From: Paraburkholderia lacunae
Lineage (GTDB): Bacteria; Pseudomonadota; Gammaproteobacteria; Burkholderiales; Burkholderiaceae
Direction: 5' to 3'
Length of the DNA stretch: 64,000 nt
Assembly (NCBI RefSeq): GCF_003353175.1
Contig: NZ_QHKS01000002.1
Coordinates: forward strand, 62,001-126,000
In this document: positions 57,763 through 64,000 of the stretch, in pieces
How the letters are laid out: every line of letters begins with the position of its first letter
How positions within the stretch are numbered: position 1 is the first letter of the stretch
Position numbers and translations under genes: made by a program
Notes under the pieces: generated by a model
Databases searched by the model: none
The model's input: only the letters and a program-made list of their open reading frames with translations
Told to the model about the DNA's origin: nothing

Positions 57763-57866
57763 GGCTTCGCCGAGTTAATAGACAACTTGCGGGGCGAAGC
57801 TGCCAGGCGCGCGATCCATGTGGGGCGCGTCTGACGGTCATGTAATCCGCTAAAGCGTCGCCGCTT
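57763..57866 (+). promoter_or_regulatory. Structured 5' leader of metK
   Basis: Three stems follow one another: GGCTTCGCC (57763-57771) with GGCGAAGCT (57793-57801); AGGCGCGC (57805-57812) with GCGCGTCT (57825-57832), 12-nt loop; and AAGCG-TCGC-CGCTT (57853-57866). The word CCGCTAAAG (57847-57855) echoes the 3' consensus of SAM-II, but the stem-loop before it lacks the SAM-II loop sequence. A regulatory RNA is plausible and no class can be assigned. Confidence 0.4.
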
Positions 57867-57927
57867 CAAGGCTCCCGAAGCTGGCTACGTGAAACTCAAC
57901 CGTAACCACACAACAGGAGTCTGCAAC

Positions 57928-59118
57928 GTGGCAAACGATTATCTCTTTACTTCCGAATCCGTGTCCGAAGGCCATCCCGACAAAGTCGCGGATCAGATTT
58001 CGGACGCAATCCTCGACGCAATCCTGACGCAAGACAAGTATTCGCGTGTCGCGGCCGAAACGCTGTGCAACACGGGTCTGGTCGTGCTGGCCGGTGAAAT
58101 CACCACCACCGCGAACGTCGATTACATCCAGGTCGCGCGCAACACGATCAAGCGCATCGGCTATGACAACACCGAATACGGCATCGACTACCGCGGTTGT
58201 GCGGTGCTCGTCGCATACGACAAGCAGTCGCCGGACATCGCCCAAGGCGTGGACCGCGCGCACGACAACAACCTCGATCAAGGCGCCGGCGACCAGGGCC
58301 TGATGTTCGGCTACGCGTGCGAAGAGACGCCGGAACTAATGCCGCTGCCGATTCACCTGTCGCACCGTCTGGTCGAGCGTCAGGCGAATCTGCGCCGCGA
58401 CGGCCGTCTGCCCTGGCTGCGTCCGGATGCGAAGTCGCAAGTCACTGTGCGTTACGTCGACGGCAAGCCGCATTCGATCGACACCGTCGTGCTGTCCACG
58501 CAACATTCGCCGGACATCGATCTGGCTACGCTGCGCGAAGCCGTGATCGAAGAAGTCATCAAGCCGACGCTGCCGGCCGAGCTCATCAAAGGCGACATCA
58601 AGTTCCTGGTGAACCCGACCGGCCGGTTCGTGATCGGCGGTCCGCAAGGCGATTGCGGTTTGACCGGCCGCAAGATCATCGTCGATACGTACGGCGGTGC
58701 GGCGCCCCACGGCGGCGGTGCGTTCTCGGGCAAGGATCCGTCGAAGGTCGACCGTTCGGCGGCGTATGCCGGCCGTTACGTGGCGAAGAACATCGTTGCC
58801 GCTGGTTTGGCGTCGCGCTGTCTGATTCAGGTGTCGTACGCGATCGGCGTGGCACAGCCGACTTCGGTGATGGTCAATACGTTCGGCACGGGCCGCGTGT
58901 CGGATGCGACGATCACGAAGCTCGTGCAGGAGCATTTCGATCTGCGTCCGAAGGGCATTATCCAGATGCTCGACCTGCTGCGCCCGGTCTATGAGAAGAG
59001 CGCGGCCTACGGCCATTTCGGCCGTGAAGAGCCGGAATTCACGTGGGAAGCCACGGACAAGGCTCTGGCGCTCGCCGAAGCCGCCGGCACGGAACCGGTC
59101 GCCGCGCTCGCAGAATAA
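57928..59118 (+). CDS. metK: S-adenosylmethionine synthetase
   Basis: A 396-residue enzyme making SAM from methionine and ATP. Signatures: [20 protein letters not shown] (N-terminal ATP site), [13 protein letters not shown] (about 117-129) and [20 protein letters not shown] (about 262-281). The GTG at 57928 is preceded by ACAGGAGTCTGCAAC and gives the family start [11 protein letters not shown]; an ATG 39 bases earlier is unlikely. A strong terminator follows. It supplies the effector sensed by the metX leader element. Confidence 0.97.
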   Translation: MANDYLFTSESVSEGHPDKVADQISDAILDAILTQDKYSRVAAETLCNTGLVVLAGEITTTANVDYIQVARNTIKRIGYDNTEYGIDYRGCAVLVAYDKQSPDIAQGVDRAHDNNLDQGAGDQGLMFGYACEETPELMPLPIHLSHRLVERQANLRRDGRLPWLRPDAKSQVTVRYVDGKPHSIDTVVLSTQHSPDIDLATLREAVIEEVIKPTLPAELIKGDIKFLVNPTGRFVIGGPQGDCGLTGRKIIVDTYGGAAPHGGGAFSGKDPSKVDRSAAYAGRYVAKNIVAAGLASRCLIQVSYAIGVAQPTSVMVNTFGTGRVSDATITKLVQEHFDLRPKGIIQMLDLLRPVYEKSAAYGHFGREEPEFTWEATDKALALAEAAGTEPVAALAE

Positions 59119-59140
59119 GCGCACGCAGTTCGCTCTAACG

Positions 59141-59178
59141 AAAAACCCCGCCGGCGTGAGCCAGGCGGGGTTTTTTTA
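59141..59178 (+). terminator. Terminator of metK
   Basis: AAAAACCCCGCC (59141-59152) and GGCGGGGTTTTT (59164-59175) form a perfect 12-bp stem and continue as TTATT. Confidence 0.93.
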
Positions 59179-59477
59179 TTGGCTTTGCCGACTCTGGGCT
59201 TGCCGTAGGGCGGACGGTCCTGACGCCGCACAGCAAGCGCGGCTACGGGCCGTGCTGTATGTGCTCGCCGCAAACAGGCTGCGGGTCGACGGTGCGCTTG
59301 GCGGTTGACTTACAACTGGTTGCTAGTTTTTCGGGCAACCGGTTGCTGTGTAGAGGAATGACAACGACAAACGGCCTGCCGGCAGGGCGCTGCATCGCAG
59401 CATAGGTAAGTGTCCCGCATCGCCGTGTAAGTTCTACACTGTAAGGACTGCGTAACCATAAAGCCGAGGATGACATC
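59179..59477 (+). promoter_or_regulatory. Region upstream of formate dehydrogenase, with inverted repeat
   Basis: AACTGGTTGC (59314-59323) and GCAACCGGTT (59335-59344) form a 10-bp inverted repeat with one mismatch and an 11-base spacer, 134 bases before fdnG. It could be a regulator operator or a hairpin. Nothing else in the gap is protein-like. No FNR box or sigma-54 promoter was recognised. Confidence 0.4.
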
Positions 59478-62400
59478 ATGCTGCAATTGTCCCGGCGCCA
59501 ATTCCTGAAGGTCACCGCGACCACCCTGGCCGGTTCGAGCCTCGCGCTCATGGGCTATTCGCCGGCAGACGCACTCGCCGAGGTCCGACAGTACAAGCTG
59601 GCGCGCACCACCGAAACTCGCAACACCTGCCCGTATTGTTCAGTCGGTTGCGGCATCCTCATGTACGGTCTCGGCGACAACGCGAAGAACGCCAAGCCGA
59701 GCATCATCCACATCGAAGGCGATCCCGATCACCCTGTCAATCGCGGCACGCTGTGTCCGAAGGGTGCGAGCCTGATCGACTTCATCCATAGCGAGAGCCG
59801 TCTGCGGTACCCCGAATATCGTGCGCCGGGCAGCGATGCATGGCAGCGCATCTCGTGGGACGACGCGCTCGATCGCATCGCGAAGCTGATGAAGGAGGAT
59901 CGCGACGCGAATTTCGTCGAGACGACGGACGACGGCCTGAAGGTCAACCGCTGGCTGACGACCGGGATGCTGGCGGCGTCGGCGAGCAGCAACGAAGTCG
60001 GCTATCTGACGCACAAGGCGGCCCGCAGCTGGGGGATGCTCGCGTTCGACAACCAGGCGCGTGTCTGACACGGCCCGACGGTGGCAGGTCTTGCCCCGAC
60101 GTTTGGCCGTGGAGCCATGACGAACCATTGGGTCGACATCAAGAACGCGGACGTGATCCTGGTGATGGGCGGCAATGCCGCGGAGGCGCATCCGTGCGGT
60201 TTCAAATGGGTGACTGAGGCGAAGGCGAACCGCAAGGCACGCCTGATCGTCGTCGATCCGCGCTTTACGCGCACGGCCTCGGTGGCCGACCTTTACGTGC
60301 CGATCCGCACGGGCACCGACATCGCGTTCCTCGGCGGCGTGGTCCACTACCTGCTGACGAACGACAAGATCCAGCGCGAGTACGTGCTCAACTACACGGA
60401 CCTCGCGTTCATCGTGCGCGACGACTTCGCGTTCGACGACGGCATCTACTCAGGATACGACGCGAGCAAGCACGCCTATCCCGACAAATCGAGCTGGGAC
60501 TATGTGCGTGGCGATGACGGCTTCGTGAAGGTCGACATGACGCTGCAGGATCCGCACTGCGTCTACAACCTGATGAATACGCACTTCGCGCGTTACACGC
60601 CCGAGATGGTCGAAAAAATCTGCGGCACGCCGAAGGACAAGTTCCTGAAGGTCTGCGAGATGCTCGCGTCGACGGCGGCGCCGGACCGTGCTGCGACCAT
60701 CCTGTACGCGCTCGGCTGGACGCATCACTCGGTCGGTGCGCAGATGATCCGCACGGGCGCGATGGTTCAACTGCTGCTCGGCAATATCGGCATTGCCGGC
60801 GGCGGCATGAACGCGTTGCGGGGCCACTCGAACATCCAGGGTCTCACGGACCTCGGACTGCTGTCGAACCTGCTGACAGGCTACATGACGCTGCCTTTGC
60901 AAGCCGAGCAGGACTTCGAGGCCTACCTGAAGAAACGCGTGCTCCTGCCGCTGCGGCCGAACCAGCTCAGCTACTGGAAGAACTATCGCGCGTTCTTTGT
61001 GAGCCTCATGAAGGCATGGTGGGGCGACGCCGCCACGGCCGAGAACAACTGGGGCTACGACTATCTGCCGAAGCTCGACAAGTCCTACGACCTGATGCAG
61101 GGGCTCGAGCTGATGTACCACGGCAAGATGAACGGCTACCTCGCGCAGGGCTTCAACCCGCTCGCGGCCGCGCCGAACAAGGCGAAGAACCTGGCTGCGC
61201 TGGCCAAGCTCAAGTGGCTCGTCGTGATGGACCCTCTTGCGACCGAAACGTCCGAGTTCTGGAAGAACCATGGCGAGTTCAACGACGTCGACCCATCGAA
61301 GATCCAGACTGAGGTGTTCCGTTTGCCGACGACGTGCTTCGCCGAGGAAAACGGCTCGCTCGTCAGCTCGAGCCGCGTGCTGCAATGGCACTGGCAGGGT
61401 GGAACGCCGCCGGGCGAGGCGAGGAGCGACCTCGCGATCATGGGGGGCCTGTTCGTGCGCATGCGCAAGCTCTACCAGCAGCATGGCGGCAAGTACCCCG
61501 ACCCGATCGTGAACCTGAGCTGGCCGTACTCGAACCCCGAGAATCCAACGCCGGAAGAGCTCGCGAAGGAGTACAACGGCCGGGCGCTCGCCGATCTTGC
61601 AGACCCGAAAGATCCGACGAAGGTGCTCGTCAAGAAGGGCGAGCAGCTCTCGGGCTTCGCGCTTCTGAAGGACGACGGGACGACGTCGTGCGGCTGCTGG
61701 CTGTTCTGCGGAGCGTGGACGCAGGCGGGCAACCAGATGGCGCGGCGCGACAACGCGGACCCGACCGGCATCGGCCAGACGCTCAACTGGGCCTGGGCGT
61801 GGCCGGCGAACCGCCGCGTGCAGTACAACCGCGCATCGTGCGATATGAAGGGCAAGCCGTTCGATCCGGCGCGCAAGCTGATCGCCTGGAACGGCAGCGC
61901 CTGGAGCGGACCTGACATCGCGGACTTCAAGGCGGACGAGCCGCCCGAGAACGGCATGGGCCCGTTCATCATGCTGCCGGAGGGTGTCGCGCGGTTCTTC
62001 GCGCGCGACGCGATGGTGGAAGGACCGTTCCCCGAGCACTACGAGCCGTTTGAAACGCCGCTCGGCTACAACCCCCTCAGTCCAAACAATCCGCTCGCGA
62101 CGAACAACCCGGCCGCCCGCGTGTTCCCGGGCGACCGCGCGGCGTTCGGCAAGGCGGCGGAGTTCCCGATCGTGGCGACGACGTATCGATTGACCGAGCA
62201 CTTCCATTACTGGACCAAGCACGTGCGCCTCAACGCGATCCTCCAACCCGAGCAGTTCGTCGAGATCGGCGAGGATCTCGCGAAGGAAGTGGGCGTCGCG
62301 AGCGGCGAGCGCGTGAAGGTGTCGTCGAACCGTGGGCACATCGTCGCGGTGGCAGTCGTGACGAAGCGGATCAAGCCGCTCATGGTCGACGGCAAGAAGA

Positions 62401-62549
62401 TCCAGACCGTCGGCATTCCGTTGCACTGGGGCTTCATGGGTCTGGCGAAGCCCGGGTATCTCACGAACACGCTGACTCCGGTAGTCGGCGACGCGAATGC
62501 GCAGACGCCGGAATTCAAGTCGTTCCTCGTGAAGGTCGAGAAGGCGTAA
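59478..62549 (+). CDS. fdnG: Formate dehydrogenase-N alpha subunit, selenocysteine-containing
   Basis: A 1023-residue molybdopterin enzyme oxidising formate at the periplasmic face and reducing quinone via the beta and gamma subunits. A twin-arginine signal is visible ([15 protein letters not shown]), then the [4Fe-4S] motif [14 protein letters not shown]...CPKG (about 51-92). The frame contains one UGA (60066-60068), at residue 197: [23 protein letters not shown], which corresponds to Sec196 of E. coli FdnG. It is followed by a SECIS hairpin. Downstream the sequence is continuous to 62549. If read as a stop, the enzyme would be broken into two pieces. fdnH overlaps none; it starts 11 bases later. 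Confidence 0.96.
60066..60101 (+). promoter_or_regulatory. In-frame UGA (selenocysteine) and bacterial SECIS element
   Basis: The UGA at 60066-60068 is followed after seven bases by a hairpin at 60076-60101. Pairs are GGCA/TGCC (60083-60086 with 60092-60095) around the loop GGTCT (60087-60091), a single bulged T at 60082, then CGG/CCG (60079-60081 with 60096-60098), an A-A mismatch, and CG/CG. The GGUCU loop and the bulged U are the SelB-recognition features of the E. coli fdhF and fdnG elements. Confidence 0.93.
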
Positions 62550-62559
62550 GGGGGCAGCG

Positions 62560-63486
62560 ATGGCACTGCAATCATTGGACATCAAGCGCCGCTCGGCCAC
62601 CACGGTCACGCCGCCTTCCCAGCGTGAACCGTCGACGGGCACGGTGGCGAAGCTCATCGACGTGTCGAGGTGCATCGGCTGCAAGGCGTGTCAGACGGCA
62701 TGCATGGAGTGGAACGACCTGCGCGACGAGGTCGGCACGAACACCGGCGTCTACGACAATCCGCGCGACCTCACCGAAAACTCATGGACGGTGATGCGTT
62801 TCTCTGAATACGAGAATCCGCACGGCGATCTCGAATGGCTGATCCGCAAGGACGGCTGCATGCATTGCGAGGACCCCGCCTGCCTGAAGGCATGCCCGGC
62901 GCCGGGCGCGATCGTGCAGTACACGAACGGCATCGTCGATTTTCATGAGGAGAATTGCATCGGCTGCGGCTATTGCGTGACGGCGTGCCCGTTCGACATT
63001 CCGCGGATTTCGAAGAAGGACCACCGCGCGTACAAGTGCACGCTCTGCTCCGATCGCGTCGCTGTGGGGCAGGAGCCGGCTTGCGTGAAGACTTGCCCGA
63101 CGGGCGCGATCATGTTCGGCACGAAGGAGGACATGAAGCAGCACGCGGCCGAGCGCATCGAGGACTTGAAGGAGCGCGGCTTCGAGCACGCTGGGCTGTA
63201 CGACCCCGCCGGGGTCGGCGGCACGCACGTGATGTACGTCCTGCATCACGCCGACCAGCCCTCGCTCTATCACGGCCTGCCCGACGATCCGCAAATCAGC
63301 TCGATGGTGTCGCTCTGGAAGGGTGTGACGAAACCATTCGCACTGGGAATCATGGCGCTCACCGCGCTGGCTGGATTCTTCCATTACACGCGGGTCGGAC
63401 CGAACGAGGTGTCGGACGAAGACGAGACAGCCGCCCGTGAAGAGGCCCGCAAGATCAAGGAAAAACGGTCAGGAGCGCAATCATGA
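62560..63486 (+). CDS. fdxH: Formate dehydrogenase iron-sulfur (beta) subunit
   Basis: A 308-residue electron-transfer subunit with four [4Fe-4S] clusters. Cysteine groups: [14 protein letters not shown] (about 38-51), [31 protein letters not shown] (about 132-145) and [22 protein letters not shown] single C-terminal transmembrane helix (about 255-272, [17 protein letters not shown]) anchors it. RBS GGGGGCAGCG precedes ATG 62560. Its TGA overlaps the gamma subunit start. Confidence 0.95.
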   Translation: MALQSLDIKRRSATTVTPPSQREPSTGTVAKLIDVSRCIGCKACQTACMEWNDLRDEVGTNTGVYDNPRDLTENSWTVMRFSEYENPHGDLEWLIRKDGCMHCEDPACLKACPAPGAIVQYTNGIVDFHEENCIGCGYCVTACPFDIPRISKKDHRAYKCTLCSDRVAVGQEPACVKTCPTGAIMFGTKEDMKQHAAERIEDLKERGFEHAGLYDPAGVGGTHVMYVLHHADQPSLYHGLPDDPQISSMVSLWKGVTKPFALGIMALTALAGFFHYTRVGPNEVSDEDETAAREEARKIKEKRSGAQS

Positions 63487-64000
63487 AGCCCGACGATCCG
63501 AACCAGATCGTGCGGTATACGCCGAACGAGCGCACGAACCACTGGATCACGGCAATCACGTTCGTGCTGCTCGCACTTTCGGGGCTCGCACTCTTTCATC
63601 CGTCGATGTTCTGGCTTACCGGACTCTTCGGCGGCGGGCAGTGGACGCGCATCCTGCATCCGTACATCGGCGTGGTGATGTTCGTGTCGTTCCTCCTGCT
63701 CGCGGTGCGTTTCTGGCGGCATAACTATCTCGATCGCGACGACGTCCAGTGGCTCAAGCACATCGGCGACGTACTCGCGAAGCGCGAGGACGAGCTGCCC
63801 GAGGTCGGGCGCTATAACGCCGGGCAGAAGGTGCTGTTCTTCGTCATGGTCGCGTGCCTGATCGTGCTGCTTGCGAGCGGCGTCGTGATATGGCGCGTGT
63901 ACTTCGGCGGGATGTTCTCGCTCGGCGTCATTCGGTTTGCATCGGTCGTGCATGCATTCGCGGCGTTCGTGCTGATCGTCGGCATCATCGTCCATATCTA
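63483..64000 (+). CDS. fdnI: Formate dehydrogenase cytochrome b556 (gamma) subunit, cut by window edge
   Basis: The first 172 residues of a membrane cytochrome b starting [25 protein letters not shown]. The His in ERTNHW and the TM helix with LHPYIG contain heme-ligand histidines typical of FdnI/FdoI; further helices ([19 protein letters not shown] and [21 protein letters not shown]) follow. It oxidises the beta subunit and reduces menaquinone or ubiquinone. The start overlaps the beta-subunit stop by four bases. Truncated by the edge. Confidence 0.93.
   Translation, partial: MKPDDPNQIVRYTPNERTNHWITAITFVLLALSGLALFHPSMFWLTGLFGGGQWTRILHPYIGVVMFVSFLLLAVRFWRHNYLDRDDVQWLKHIGDVLAKREDELPEVGRYNAGQKVLFFVMVACLIVLLASGVVIWRVYFGGMFSLGVIRFASVVHAFAAFVLIVGIIVHI

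Noticed and set aside
57763..57866. metK leader as a second SAM-II riboswitch
   Set aside because: The CCGCTAAAG word is present but the aptamer loop (GATTTG...TTGC) and pseudoknot partner are not.
60066..60080. UGA as a stop codon making fdnG a pseudogene or two genes
   Set aside because: The UGA is at the known selenocysteine position and is followed by a SECIS hairpin; the frame continues uninterrupted to 62549.
60450..62684. A 744-codon antisense open frame opposite fdnG
   Set aside because: Its composition (Arg, His and Leu rich with no motif) is typical of the antisense of a GC-rich gene; fdnG is certain on the other strand.

Overview
This is a 64 kb stretch of GC-rich bacterial chromosome, almost certainly from a Burkholderiaceae member and most likely Paraburkholderia or Burkholderia. 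The call rests on gene content and order (def-fmt-htpX-rsmB-DUF4390-ntrYX; mreBCD-mrdA-rodA divergent from gatCAB; metX-metW-ampG; hslVU-dksA; xerC-DUF484-dapF-lpxL divergent from metK) and on the protein sequences. It is largely core genome. The one clearly accessory gene is a HipA-type kinase cut by the left edge, next to the 3' end of a tRNA-Lys gene.

Layout. 1-1600: hipA-like gene with palindromic leader, tRNA-Lys with its own promoter and terminator. 1.7-12.6 kb: thioesterase, patatin-like lipase, 2-hydroxyacid dehydrogenase divergent from pckG (a CRP-like palindrome lies between them), LysR regulator, topB, thioredoxin-like gene and dprA. 12.8-21.5 kb: def, fmt, LysE exporter, htpX, then rsmB-DUF4390-ntrY-ntrX-like with overlapping ends. 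21.6-25.7 kb: tRNA-Phe, queC-queE-queD (queuosine precursor synthesis), HpcH/HpaI aldolase and a Sel1-repeat protein. 25.7-32.4 kb (minus strand): the rod-shape operon mreB-mreC-mreD-mrdA-rodA, ending near a palindrome that looks like two insertion-sequence ends inside a terminator. 32.7-38 kb: gatCAB, ppk2, xthA. 38-45.4 kb (minus): M48 protease, AmpG-like permease, metW, metX with a SAM-II riboswitch-like leader, slmA, pyrimidine nucleotidase and argB. 45.7-48 kb: small Cys-rich protein and a RegB/RegA redox two-component pair. 48-57.6 kb (minus): hslU, hslV, dksA, a zinc-type COG0523 GTPase, rlmI, xerC, DUF484, dapF, lpxL-like. 57.7-59.2 kb: metK with a structured leader. 59.5-64 kb: a membrane formate dehydrogenase operon whose catalytic subunit contains an in-frame UGA followed by a textbook bacterial SECIS hairpin, so it is a selenoprotein; the gamma subunit runs off the right edge.

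Themes. Methionine/SAM metabolism is represented twice (metX-metW under a probable SAM-II switch, metK behind its own structured leader). Redox and respiratory physiology is represented by RegBA, NtrYX-like and formate dehydrogenase-N. Cell-envelope growth is covered by mre/mrd, ampG, dapF, lpxL and slmA. No CRISPR array, complete insertion sequence or prophage was seen. The most distinctive observations are the SAM-II-like leader with an extra hairpin, the selenocysteine codon with its SECIS, the nested IS-end palindrome, the NtrX-like regulator lacking its AAA+ domain, the DksA with a single zinc-finger cysteine, and the palindromes around the hipA start.
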